A stretch of 54,882 nucleotides of DNA from an uncultured Clostridium sp. (GTDB lineage Bacteria > Bacillota > Clostridia > TANB77 > CAG-508): the NCBI GenBank assembly GCA_900553365.1, contig USDL01000007.1, positions 1-54,882 of the forward strand. The letters run 5' to 3'. Below are positions 36,121-46,526 of the stretch, one piece after another (position 1 is the first letter of the stretch; every line of letters starts with the position of its first letter). The notes beneath the pieces were generated by a model, which was not told the origin of the DNA, did no database searches, and saw only the letters and a program-made list of their open reading frames with translations. Both the position numbers and the translations under genes were made by a program.

Positions 36121-36197
36121 TGGTGCACTTAGCTGGATTCGAACCAGCGGCCTCTCCCTTAGGAGGGGAGCGCTCTATCCACCTGAGCTATAAATGC
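36121..36197 (-). tRNA. tRNA-Arg (CCT)
   Basis: The reverse complement has acceptor strands GCATTTA/TAAGTGC, an anticodon arm CTCCC-CTCCTAA-GGGAG giving anticodon CCT, a T-arm with GGTTCGAAT, discriminator A and an encoded CCA. It reads AGG. Confidence 0.95.
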
Positions 36198-36345
36198 ATT
36201 TGTATTATTTTCATATGCTTTTTACATTATACACTATATTTTTTTTCTATGCAACAAATGTAATAAAAATTTAATTTTTGCACTTATTTTTCATATAAGA
36301 CATATTTCCGTAGTTTTACGTGTTTTAGTCGTTTTTTAGGCTTTC

Positions 36346-36374
36346 TTGACATTTTTTCTTTATATTAGTAGTAT
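36346..36374 (+). promoter_or_regulatory. promoter of the DUF11 surface protein gene
   Basis: TTGACA (36346-36351) and TAGTAT (36369-36374) are 17 bases apart, followed by AGGAGGAG (36391-36398). Confidence 0.75.
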
Positions 36375-36405
36375 TAGTTTATATTTATATAGGAGGAGAT
36401 TTGTC

Positions 36406-39400
36406 TTGAAAAAACATTTTTTAAACTTATTTTTATTATTTATCATTCCACTGCTAATTTTAGCCGCAACATTAGTTCGGAATCTTTACAATAACACAAA
36501 AAGGTGCTCTAGCAGTTGATACAGTAAATCAAAATGAGCAGACTTCAAATTCAAATGTTACTTTTGATGCATATTTTGATGGAGATAACGGCACACGGAA
36601 CACATTCTGCTGTTATTAATGCAAATCCTGAATATCCTTATTTGACTTTAAAAATTGGAGTTACTGGTGGTACACTAGTTAATCCAACTGTACAATTAAA
36701 AACTTTAAGTGGTTCAGCGGCTATTAACTATACTCTACCTTTTAGTAAAATGACTAATAATATTAAGTCAGTAGATGAAACTAATAAAATAATTTATTTT
36801 AATGATATTACCAATAGTAGCCCCTCTACACACAATTACTACAAATTTGGAATGCAAATTTCTACTATCATTGGTGATAGCGTTGATATTTCAAAGTTAA
36901 ATGAAGATAGCGTTATTTTATTTACTGCAACATATAAAGATTTAGCTGGAAACACTTATAATATTTCAAAAGAAATTTATATAAATGTAGGTTGGACTGC
37001 TGATTTAACAATGGGCTTAGACCAACGTGTTACTAAATATATTGCTAATGATGATAAAACAATAAATATTCAAACAACTATTTTTTCTAAAATAAATAGT
37101 GCAAATTTAATAAATATACTTCCAGTTAAACAATCAAAAATAGTTGTTGATGTTCCTACATACCAAGGTATTGAACCTTCTAAAGTTGAGGTATCAGCAG
37201 TTAAAACAACTGCAACCAATGGTAAAGACCAATCAAATGTAGTTTTTGATAGTTCAAATTGGTCTTATGACTCAACTACAAAACAAATAACAATTACTGT
37301 AGATAACCCATTAGATAATAACAAAGCTGTTTCTAAAAGAGGAACTGACGAGTTCGTTATCTCATATACTTATCCTGAAGCAGCATATAATTTAATAGAT
37401 TTGACTGGTGTTAATTTAAAGAATAAAATATCTGGAGTTATGACTTTATATTCAAATAATACAACAACAAATATAACAAAATCTCTTGATGATCACTTTA
37501 CTTTAACTGAATATATTGGTGCAAAATCTGGTAGCGTACCAAAATCTTTCTTGTATTTAAATACTTTTGGAGAATCATTACGTAAAATAAAATATACTTG
37601 TAGTACAGTTCTTTACTTAGCTGAATCTGGTGCACTTCTTAGCCATAAATACATATTAAATGCTTCAACATTTAGTGATGGTACAAACTCTTTTCCAGCA
37701 CTTATTTCAGGTGTTAATTATATACCTATTGTAGATTTTTATGTTTCAGTTCAAGAATTTTCTGAATTTTTTGGAGCTGATGGCTATATAAAAATTTATG
37801 ACCAAAATGATACTCTTTTAAACACTATTTCAGCATCATCTACTACAGAAACTATAAATGGTGTTTTAAGCTACAAAATTGATATTCCTGAGGAAACAGC
37901 TAGAAATATAGAAAAGTACACTTTAATAACAAGTACACCTACTAATGATCTTACTGCTTTAAAAATTAGCTATCATAGAGCAATTCAAACAGATCTTCCA
38001 TATACAATTGCTCAAATACAAAAATTTAAAACAATTGATGAAACTGTCAATTTTTATTCAGCACGTGGAAATGCTGGAGATGCAATAAATTATACTCACG
38101 AGAAGGATTTAAACCTTTCTCTAAATTTAGCAGATACAGATACAAATGCTTCATTCAATTTGGAAACAACTACACTAAAAAATAGTAATGAAGCTCAAAC
38201 TATTATAGCAAATATACTTTTAGATAATGCTGCTAGAACAGATTCTGATTTGTGGGAAAACCCTGTTTTTGCAATAGAGTTACCTGAATATGTAACTAGT
38301 TTTGATGGCAATGTTAACATTCAAATTTCAAATATAGAAGGTTTTAGCGTTGTAGCTGATGAATTAAACATTATAAAAAAAGATAACAAGTTTAATTTAG
38401 TATTTAAACTAGATGGTTCTCAAAAAAATATTTATGCTAACCCAACTAAAATAAGAGTAGAATTTAAAGTTTTTGTTGATAAATTTACACCTAGTGTTAC
38501 AAAAGATATTAATTTATATTACTATAACGCCCTTGCTTACCAATATAGAAACCCTTCAGTATTCAAACTTGATCCTTCAAATCCAGTTTGCGGAATTGCA
38601 ACAGATTCCATTGATTTAATTACTGAACCTACTCTTCTTTGTGTTTCTGAGCTAAGTAACTTTAACAGTACAGGAGATGTTATTGATTCATTTGACGAAA
38701 ACACTGTTGGTAACATATCTTTAGATGGAGCCGAAGCAACAATGGGCTTAATTATTCAAAACAATCATACTGTACCTGTTTCTGATATATCTGTTTTAGG
38801 TAGAATACCTTATATTAATAACAAATCTATATTAGGTAATAATGATTTAGGCACAAAAATTAATACGATTTTAACAACTTATATAACTAAAGTATCAAAC
38901 ATTGATGATAGTAAATATACAGTTTATTATTCAGACAATCTTGATGCAACTAAAGATTTAACTAACACTACTAACAACTGGGTAACCACACCAACAGATT
39001 TGAGTACAATAAAGTCATTTATGATTGTATTAAATAATTACGAATTGGCTGTTGGCGAGCAACTTAAGTTTAATTATAAATTTTCTACAAGTAATAGCTT
39101 AAAATATAATAAATCTCTATTTGCTAACTTCGGTGCTTATTATACTTATGATGGAAATTCTGGTTCTAATGAAGCAAACAAAATTGGTTTAACTACTGGA
39201 AATGGTCCAATTTTAAGAGTAGTAAAAACAAGTTCTATACCAGAAGGCACTTCTGTAAAAGAAGGAGATTTAATAACTTACACAATAACAGTTTACAATG
39301 ATGGCAATGTACCTGCTAAAAATGTTGTTATCAAAGATACTATACCTCAGTATACAACCTATGCTCAAGAAGAAAATGGTCAGTATATAAAAAATTCTTC

Positions 39401-40913
39401 TATTTCAACAGTTGCATCCGGTGTAGTCGAAACTTTAGGTGCTGGCGAAAATTGTTCATTGACATTCTCTGTAATAGTAAATGAAATTGAAAAGCATGAT
39501 GCTTATATAACAAATACATCAAAAGTTACTGCTGACGGTCTAGATGAAATTCCATCTAATACTATCAATATTCCTACTACTCCTACAGAAAAAAATCCAG
39601 CATTAAGAGCTGTAAAAACAAGTTCTGTTCCAAGTGGTACTACTGTTAAGGAAGGAGATATAATTAATTATAAAATAACTGTTTACAATGATGGTACCGC
39701 TCCTGCCTATAATGTAGTAATTCATGATACAGTTCCTGCAAACACCACTTATGTTGAATTTGATACTACTACAAACCAATATGTAGAAAAACCTTCTACA
39801 ACTTCTATTACATCTGTTGCAAAAGAAATTTTAGCTGCTGGTGAAAATTTCAACATTTCATTCTCAGTTAAAGTAAATGCTATTGCAAATAGTAATACAA
39901 AAATAACTAATACTGCTACAGTTACAGCTAACGATTTAGATGATGTTAGTTCTAATACAGTTACTATTTCTACAGAAGAAACTATAAAAAAGCCAATTCT
40001 AAGTGCTGTTAAAACAAGTTCTATTCAAAACGGAGCTTCTGTTAAAGAAGGTGATATAATTACTTATAGAATAACTGTATATAACAGTGGAAATGGTCCT
40101 GCTAAAAATGTAGTAATAAAAGATACTATACCTGAAAACACTACTTATGTTGAATTAGATTCTAACAATAATTATATTGAAAAGGCTTCTGTTAAAACTA
40201 TTTCTTCTAATACAAAGGGAACTTTAGAAGCTGGGCAAAACTTTTCATTTGAATTTAGTGTTAAAGTAAATAAAATTTCAGATGAAAATGTTAAAATAGT
40301 TAATACTGCAAAGGTTACTGCTGATGATTTAGATGAAATTTCTTCAAACACAGTAACAATAACTACAACTCCTTCTCCTAAACTACCTAAATTAAGAGTA
40401 GTAAAAACAAGCTCTATTCAAGATGGTTCAACTGTTAAAGAAGGAAAAATAATTACTTATAAAATAACTGTTTACAATGATGGTGAGGGTGATGCTAAAA
40501 ATGTAATTATACATGATACTGTCCCTGAACATACAACTTATGTTGAAAAAGATTCAAATAATGAATATGTGAAAAAAGCCTCTACTACAACAATTACATC
40601 TAATACTAGGGAGACATTAGCTCCTGGGGAAAGTTTTTCAGAGACATTCACAGTAATGGTTGATAAAATCGAAAATGAAAACACAATCATTACAAATACA
40701 GCAAAAGTTACAGCTGATAATTCAGAAGATGTTTCTTCAAATACAGTTCGTATAAGTGCTGAGAAGAGTGAGTCTTCACCTATAATACCTGATACTGGTA
40801 ACAAAATAGTATTTACTTCATTATTAGTAATCTTAGTTTTAGGATTAACCTCTTCTGTAATAACTTATTTAAAATTAAAAAAGCTAACTAATAAAAATAA
40901 TCTAAATATATAA
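36406..40913 (+). CDS. giant DUF11-repeat surface protein, needs two +1 frameshifts
   Basis: Joining 36406-36477, 36479-36595 and 36597-40913 gives about 1501 residues. Translation starts on TTG, 7 bases after AGGAGGAG, with a signal peptide KKHFLNLFLLFIIPLLILAA. The first frame reaches GTT CGG (36478-36480) at codon 25. The +1 frame reads IFTITQKGALAVDTVN, then DAYFDGDNGT, and meets ACA CGG (36596-36598). A second +1 shift gives THSAVINANPEYPYLTLKIG, and the frame stays open to the end. A large beta-rich region is followed by four DUF11 repeats and SPIIPDTG, a membrane helix and a Lys-rich tail, a sortase-type anchor. It is probably a cell-wall-attached adhesin or stalk. From the first ATG in the long frame (36534) it would lack a signal peptide. 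Confidence 0.83.
36478..36481 (+). other. CGG-A +1 frameshift site 1 in the surface protein gene
   Basis: The 0 frame reads TTA GTT CGG AAT and the restored frame reads GTT (C) GGA ATC TTT. It lies right after the signal-peptide hydrophobic core and joins it to the open frame that follows. Confidence 0.8.
36596..36599 (+). other. CGG-A +1 frameshift site 2 in the surface protein gene
   Basis: The frame reached after site 1 reads GGC ACA CGG AAC and would end after four more codons. The restored frame reads ACA (C) GGA ACA CAT and then stays open for about 1,430 codons. Confidence 0.8.
39214..40760 (+). repeat. four tandem DUF11 domain repeats
   Basis: Four units of about 125-130 codons start near 39214, 39601, 39996 and 40389. 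Each begins with a form of LRVVKTSSI, then TVKEGDIITYKITVYNDG, VVIKDTIPENTTYVE, and ends ITNTAKVTADDLDE(I/V)SSNTV. They are well conserved in DNA too (for example GTAAAAACAAG at each start), so recombination could change copy number. Confidence 0.88.
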
Positions 40914-40940
40914 AATAAAGGAGCTAAACGCTCCTTTATT
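40914..40940. terminator. bidirectional terminator
   Basis: An 11-bp perfect stem AATAAAGGAGC/GCTCCTTTATT with loop TAAAC and a T-rich tail lies between the surface protein gene and sigH. Confidence 0.88.
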
Positions 40941-40945
40941 TATTT

Positions 40946-41602
40946 TTAATTGTTATCATTATCATCTACTTGTTTTTTTATTTTATTTGCCTTTTTTCTA
41001 ATTCTTGTCATTGCAGTGTCTACAGATTTTGTCTTACAGTTAAGCTTGTTTGCAATCTCTTCATAAGTTTTATTTTGTTGATAATACTTTAAAACATTTC
41101 TTTCATGTTCACTTAAACTTTCATTTATTGTTTTATTTATAAGATTATAATATTCTTTTTTTGCAATTTCTTCAGATGGATCTTCTATACAATGTGTATT
41201 TAAAATATCTACAATTTCTTTATCATTTTCTTCATTATCATCAAAGACTTGTGCATTAATTGAAAACGCTGAGTTCAATGGAATGTTTTTTTGTCTATTC
41301 GCTGTTTTTATTGCTGTAATCATTTGACGTTCTATACACATATTTGCAAATGTTTTAAAGGAATTCTGTTTTTCATTATCAAATGCTTTTGTTGCTTTGT
41401 AAAGGCCAATTAGTCCTTCTTGAACAATGTCTCCCCTCTCTGCTCCAACAATGAAAAACTTGCTTGCTTTCATATTAACAAGCTCTGCATATTTGTTTAT
41501 AATGAAGTCTAATGCATTATTGTCCCCTGATTTTATTTGCTCTATTATTCCCTCATCTGTCATATTGTTATAATTTGTTGCTAAATTGCTCTCGATTGTC
41601 AT
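40946..41602 (-). CDS. sigH: RNA polymerase sigma-H-like factor
   Basis: This 218-residue sigma-70 family protein has region 2 (FIINKYAELVNMKASKFF, then ERGDIVQEGLIGLYKATKAF and FKTFANMCIERQMITAIKTA) and region 4 (LSEHERNVLKYYQQNKTYEE, then IANKLNCKTKSVDTAMTRIR). Length and the region 2 sequence fit sigma-H, which starts sporulation and stationary-phase transcription. GGAGG is 13 bases before the ATG, longer than usual. An extended -10 (TGCTATTAT) lies about 80 bases upstream on the minus strand. Confidence 0.85.
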   Translation of the reverse strand: MTIESNLATNYNNMTDEGIIEQIKSGDNNALDFIINKYAELVNMKASKFFIVGAERGDIVQEGLIGLYKATKAFDNEKQNSFKTFANMCIERQMITAIKTANRQKNIPLNSAFSINAQVFDDNEENDKEIVDILNTHCIEDPSEEIAKKEYYNLINKTINESLSEHERNVLKYYQQNKTYEEIANKLNCKTKSVDTAMTRIRKKANKIKKQVDDNDNN

Positions 41603-42006
41603 TCTTTATCAGTAACCTCCTACAAACAAAATCTTAAAATTATTACTAATAAATTTCTCTATTTTGCTATATAATAGCATTTTATCACAAGTTTTGGGGT
41701 TTAACAAGGGGTTTGGGGGAAGTTTAGAAATTATTTTTGGAATTATATTTTAAAAATTGAGCTTAGAATGCAGTGATGTTTAAAATGCGCCTAAATATAT
41801 TTGACATTTGCTGATCTAAAAATAAATAAGAGCAGGTTTTTATATTAACCTGCTCAAATCTCTATTATTAGGAATAATAGATACGTGCTAATATAGTATA
41901 GCAAAGATTTAAAGATTAATCAAGTTTTATTTAAGTTAAATGTAGTACCATGGCAACATATACCACATTTCTTCCACAAAAATTTGACAAAGTAAAGTAT
42001 AATTAC
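41603..42006. other. intergenic region without a visible gene
   Basis: About 400 bases separate divergent sigH and a small plus-strand gene. They hold the sigH upstream region, a G-rich stretch at about 41690-41720 (GGGGTTTAACAAGGGG), a hairpin at 41830-41855 and an AT-rich spacer. No convincing open frame was found on either strand. Confidence 0.6.
41830..41855. terminator. possible terminator hairpin
   Basis: A 9-bp perfect stem GAGCAGGTT/AACCTGCTC has an 8-base AT loop. There is no long T-run on either side and no gene directly upstream, so it may be a remnant or a small RNA element. Confidence 0.4.
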
Positions 42007-42012
42007 TAAAAT
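41984..42012 (+). promoter_or_regulatory. promoter of the small Lys-rich protein gene
   Basis: TTGACA (41984-41989) and TAAAAT (42007-42012) are 17 bases apart, followed by AAAGGTGA. Confidence 0.75.
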
Positions 42013-42028
42013 AATAAAGGTGATTATA

Positions 42029-42283
42029 ATGAGAATTTTGAATGTGTTGAAAGAAAAGAAAAACAGGATAATAAAGAAGATAGCAAATTGGTATTTAAAA
42101 AATCCAGAAGAAATAGTGGATCCGATGGAGCCTTGGGAAATAGCACACTGGAAATTGGAAGAAAAATTACAGAAAAAGCACAAGAAGCTTAAACAAAAAT
42201 ATACACAGAAGATGAGAAAATTAGAAGATCAACACAACAAAATGGAGAAAAAGATAATAGCAAAATATGGAACAATGGAATAA
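42029..42283 (+). CDS. small Lys/Glu-rich coiled-coil protein, unknown
   Basis: This 84-residue protein starts at the ATG 6 bases after AAAGGTG. The middle has PEEIVDPMEPWEIAHW, followed by a highly charged helix (KLEEKLQKKHKKLKQKY). It is predicted cytoplasmic and coiled-coil. The dedicated promoter and ribosome binding site support a real gene. I do not recognise the family. Confidence 0.6.
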   Translation: MRILNVLKEKKNRIIKKIANWYLKNPEEIVDPMEPWEIAHWKLEEKLQKKHKKLKQKYTQKMRKLEDQHNKMEKKIIAKYGTME

Positions 42284-42321
42284 CTAGTAAACTGCAAGAA
42301 CCTGAAAATAATTTATGTTAT

Positions 42322-42519
42322 TTAGTTGTTCTGAATTATTTCTTTTGCTTTCATTACTGCTTGTCTGTTTGTTGTTGTAGGATGTTGTTGCAAAAATTCT
42401 AGCATTTCTTCTTGTTCTTCCACTGTCTCCAAATTGGTTATTACCACCAGACCTGCTTCTTTCTCTATTCCAGCATCCCTCATCAATATTACTATTCTTT
42501 TCTGTAATTCTGTCATCAT
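42322..42519 (-). CDS. small unknown helical protein
   Basis: The 65-residue frame starts MMTELQKRIVILMRDAGIEK and continues with an acidic helix (ETVEEQEEMLEFLQQHP) and KAKEIIQNN. GGAGG lies 5 bases before ATG-ATG, which sets the start. It may be co-transcribed with the ParB-like remnant upstream. Function is unknown. Confidence 0.6.
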   Translation of the reverse strand: MMTELQKRIVILMRDAGIEKEAGLVVITNLETVEEQEEMLEFLQQHPTTTNRQAVMKAKEIIQNN

Positions 42520-42544
42520 ATATGCCTCCATATTCTTGAATTAT

Positions 42545-42852
42545 TTAAAGTTGATGGTTTCCATTCTCAATAGCGAGTGTTCCATCATTTTTCCTGTAAA
42601 TTTCAATAGGAGTTGTAATGCCATTTTTTTCTATGTCTTTTTTTAGATTGTTTATTTGCGTTTTAGTTCTATAACCGCATTCGTTATTCTGAATACTTAA
42701 AATAGTTTCTACTGAAATTTTTGTAGCTTCTCCTATTTTAGTATTATTATACAACTTTTCCAATTTACTATCAACATTTTTAAGATTATCATTTTTTCAT
42801 GTATATGCTTTTGCCCTGGAACTTTTTTAATGGTTACTATATTATTTAACAT
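42545..42852 (-). pseudogene. broken ParB-like nuclease-domain gene
   Basis: Two overlapping frames together resemble a ParB/sulfiredoxin-fold start. The first reads from an ATG at 42852 (LNNIVTIKKVPGQKHIHEK). The second reads NVDSKLEKLYNN, ISVETILSIQNNECGYRTKT, LKKDIEKNGITTPIEIYRKN and ENGNHQL, then stops where family members continue with NHRLAAA. The frames would join if the A6 run (42792-42797 on the plus strand) were A7. So it is both frame-broken and truncated, and unlike the CGG-A cases it has a plain homopolymer lesion. The ATG overlaps the degenerate end of the CRISPR array by two bases. Confidence 0.5.
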
Positions 42853-42880
42853 TAAAAAACATCTTATGTTGAAGTTAAAC
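42851..42880 (-). repeat. degenerate terminal CRISPR repeat
   Basis: This copy differs from the consensus in its first third (ATTAAAAAAC instead of ATTTAAATAC) and matches over the remaining 20 bases. Decay at this end marks it as the end away from the leader. Confidence 0.9.
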
Positions 42881-45800
42881 AAGCGAAATGGATAAACTAA
42901 TACTAAAGAATAAAACATTTAAATACATCTTATGTTGAAGTTAAACACAGATGTAGAAACAAGTAAGAAGTTAGCTTGCCCGATTTAAATACATCTTATG
43001 TTGAAGTTAAACTATTGGTCTTAATTATAGAGATTTAACCGATTCTTGATTTAAATACATCTTATGTTGAAGTTAAACAAAGAAAATAATTTAAGAAATA
43101 TAAGCTTAAAAGATTATTTAAATACATCTTATGTTGAAGTTAAACTAAATTTTTCAGAGCAGACATAGTTGTTATTTTGCAATTTAAATACATCTTATGT
43201 TGAAGTTAAACACTTTCATAGCCATTAATTTGCAAAACAAATTTTGTATTTAAATACATCTTATGTTGAAGTTAAACAAATCATTACACAAAGCGAGTTC
43301 ACGAACATTTCTAATTTAAATACATCTTATGTTGAAGTTAAACTTAGTTAATCTTGGGTATTTGAATAAAAAATTAACATTTAAATACATCTTATGTTGA
43401 AGTTAAACAGAATGGCAGAACTAGCAAGTCAGATAGTTGACAATTTAAATACATCTTATGTTGAAGTTAAACGAGCAGATGACATAGAAGGAATAAATTA
43501 CATACATTGATTTAAATACATCTTATGTTGAAGTTAAACTTAGTGTTTATGTTATATCTAAACTTATAGAAAAATTTAAATACATCTTATGTTGAAGTTA
43601 AACTAACTTTTATAATCATTTACATTACTTACTGTAGTAATTTAAATACATCTTATGTTGAAGTTAAACCTGTAAGCATAAGTAATGGCAAAACATTTTG
43701 GAAATTTAAATACATCTTATGTTGAAGTTAAACTTTCTGGTGTTGTTTTAATTTTTTTATTTTCTTTGATTTAAATACATCTTATGTTGAAGTTAAACAG
43801 AAGAACAAACAGAAGATACAAAAGAGGTATCAAATTTAAATACATCTTATGTTGAAGTTAAACTTGATGGACTAAATGCTCACTTTGTAATATGTGAATT
43901 TAAATACATCTTATGTTGAAGTTAAACTTTTTGTTGTTAATTCATATTTATTGGCTATGTATATTTAAATACATCTTATGTTGAAGTTAAACGTTTTTAT
44001 TATATCATGTTTGTCAAATATATTTGTCATTTAAATACATCTTATGTTGAAGTTAAACTCGTTGATGTTACAAATTATTTTCACTTACAATAATTTAAAT
44101 ACATCTTATGTTGAAGTTAAACAAAGTTAATGACGGCGATGGAATTAAGTGGGACAAATTTAAATACATCTTATGTTGAAGTTAAACATTAGAGAATTTT
44201 GATTTTGATTTTAATTTTGAAAAATTTAAATACATCTTATGTTGAAGTTAAACCGTAATGTGCGTGAGCTTGCTCTTTGCAATTCTTTATTTAAATACAT
44301 CTTATGTTGAAGTTAAACGGTAAAGGAAAAAAGAAATATATAATCTTTTTTGAATTTAAATACATCTTATGTTGAAGTTAAACTTTTAGTAGTAGAGGTC
44401 TAAAAAAAGCGGAAAAAACATTTAAATACATCTTATGTTGAAGTTAAACGCACAATATCGTAATACTCTATATGCAAAATTAGAATTTAAATACATCTTA
44501 TGTTGAAGTTAAACAATTTTGAGTATTTTTGTACTTTTACTGTTAATTGATTTAAATACATCTTATGTTGAAGTTAAACAGAGATGTTCTCTCTCACGCA
44601 CACGACGTAATGTGCGATTTAAATACATCTTATGTTGAAGTTAAACATTATCGCGTTTATGTAAATTCGGATTATTTTTACTAATTTAAATACATCTTAT
44701 GTTGAAGTTAAACATGACAGTCAGGATTGGATTGCACCAGCTATTTCCAATTTAAATACATCTTATGTTGAAGTTAAACTCAATCTGCTCTTGGTTCTAA
44801 TTGTTACATTTAATTATTTAAATACATCTTATGTTGAAGTTAAACTTTAGGATTGTAAATTTTTTCTAAAGTATTTATATAATTTAAATACATCTTATGT
44901 TGAAGTTAAACAAAAAAGAAATAAGAAAAACAAGGAAAGAGGAAATGGATTTAAATACATCTTATGTTGAAGTTAAACGAATTGAAAATTTTATTAATGG
45001 AGGATATGGAAAAATTTAAATACATCTTATGTTGAAGTTAAACAACAATAATTCAAAATATAAGTTTAACTTTTAGATAATTTAAATACATCTTATGTTG
45101 AAGTTAAACATGTTAATATTACCAATTAAAAAGAAATGGTTTAACAATTTAAATACATCTTATGTTGAAGTTAAACATAACAGCACAAAGAGGAAAAGCA
45201 ATAATGGATTATTTAAATACATCTTATGTTGAAGTTAAACGCAGCTGTATGCGATTGTGGTAGACAACAAAGATAATTTAAATACATCTTATGTTGAAGT
45301 TAAACATTTTATGTTAAAAATGCAAGATACATGGGATAGTAGATTTAAATACATCTTATGTTGAAGTTAAACGTAGCACATAATAAATTCCCTCAATCCC
45401 ATTTTTGTTATTTAAATACATCTTATGTTGAAGTTAAACTAAATGTTAATATTAAGCAACTATTTTATTCTTTGAAATTTAAATACATCTTATGTTGAAG
45501 TTAAACCCGTTAAAAATGTTTTTTGCAGTTTCCCACATTGTTATTTAAATACATCTTATGTTGAAGTTAAACAAGAAAAACTAATGGAAGGAAGTTATCT
45601 AGCAGAATTTAAATACATCTTATGTTGAAGTTAAACGCCAAAATAGGAAAAATAATATTCTCATATCTAAAATTTAAATACATCTTATGTTGAAGTTAAA
45701 CGCAATATGATCCATAACTACTGGAACACTTTTTTGATATTTAAATACATCTTATGTTGAAGTTAAACACTTACTGACCTTTTTTACACCTACAATTCTA

Positions 45801-46097
45801 TTAAATTTAAATACATCTTATGTTGAAGTTAAACATCAAACTAACATTGAATTGTTGCAATACATATGTAATTTAAATACATCTTATGTTGAAGTTAAAC
45901 TATCAAGATAAAATAATTAAATTTAATCAAGAGAAAGATTTAAATACATCTTATGTTGAAGTTAAACAAATAACATATAATATTAACATAGGAGGTATTA
46001 AGATTTAAATACATCTTATGTTGAAGTTAAACTTGGAATTAGTAAACGTAGAGAGTAGACTAATTTTATTTAAATACATCTTATGTTGAAGTTAAAC
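42851..46097 (-). CRISPR. type I-B CRISPR array, 50 repeats and 49 spacers
   Basis: The repeats are 30 bases, written on the plus strand as ATTTAAATACATC...GAAGTTAAAC, with spacers of about 34-38 bases. I counted 50 repeats, all but the one at 42851 essentially identical. On the minus strand the repeat starts GTTTAACTTC and ends GTATTTAAAT, the orientation of clostridial type I-B repeats. Transcription therefore runs with the cas genes, from 46097 towards 42851. The newest spacers should be near 46068. Spacers look unrelated to one another except for two that overlap (44254-44288 and 44580-44616). Confidence 0.97.
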
Positions 46098-46234
46098 ACT
46101 CGCCATTTAAGGCTTTTATTTTTTTATGATACCACTTTTCACTGATAAATTCAATGTTTTTTATAAATTTTTCCAGCAATATCAATTATTTTACTTTTCA
46201 GTATTCATGCTAGTTTGAAGCTCTAGCCTGGAAA
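46098..46234 (-). promoter_or_regulatory. CRISPR leader
   Basis: About 137 AT-rich bases lie between the cas2 stop and the first repeat, where a leader is expected. No open frame or clear sigma-A promoter was found, so the array may be transcribed from here or by read-through of the cas operon. Confidence 0.65.
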
Positions 46235-46522
46235 TTATAGAAATATTTCTTCTGTGTTTTTTTCTTTTATACCTAAAACTGTTTCTCCTATTGTTTTGAA
46301 GTTTACAATTTTTATAATTGATATAAAATCTTCTTCTTGGTCTATTATCTTTTTTAATTCGTTTTCCAGTTCTATTATTTCCGAATTTGTAAGTGGTCCT
46401 CTAAATACTGATTTTTGCCAATGATTGAGATATTTTTTGCATTTTTTAAAAACCTTATTTACTCTTTTTACATTTACATCATAAAATAAAAACACATAAT
46501 TATAATTTATATTTTTCTTCAT
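46235..46522 (-). CDS. cas2: CRISPR integrase subunit Cas2
   Basis: This 95-residue ferredoxin-fold protein has FLFYDVNVKRVNKVFKKCKK (the conserved Asp after the first strand), FRGPLTNSEIIELENELKK and ISIIKIVNF. With Cas1 it forms the spacer integration complex. It starts 4 bases after the cas1 stop and is the last gene before the array. Confidence 0.93.
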   Translation of the reverse strand: MKKNINYNYVFLFYDVNVKRVNKVFKKCKKYLNHWQKSVFRGPLTNSEIIELENELKKIIDQEEDFISIIKIVNFKTIGETVLGIKEKNTEEIFL

Positions 46523-46526
46523 TTTA

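Noticed and set aside
4679..36599. CGG simply reassigned to another amino acid
   Set aside because: A reassigned codon would keep the reading frame. Here the conserved sequence resumes only after moving one base.
4178..36600. Explaining the six frame breaks as random sequencing errors or gene decay
   Set aside because: All six put CGG-A exactly in the upstream frame, all are single +1 events, and the rest of each gene is clean. Homopolymer runs, the usual error sites, are not involved. It cannot be fully excluded without reads.
41830..41855. A riboswitch or small RNA before the small Lys-rich protein gene
   Set aside because: Only one simple hairpin is present and it lies upstream of that gene's promoter.
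42733..42918. A 61-codon frame reaching into the first CRISPR repeat
   Set aside because: Its first 22 codons are repeat and spacer DNA. Only the part from 42852 looks coding, and it is frame-broken.
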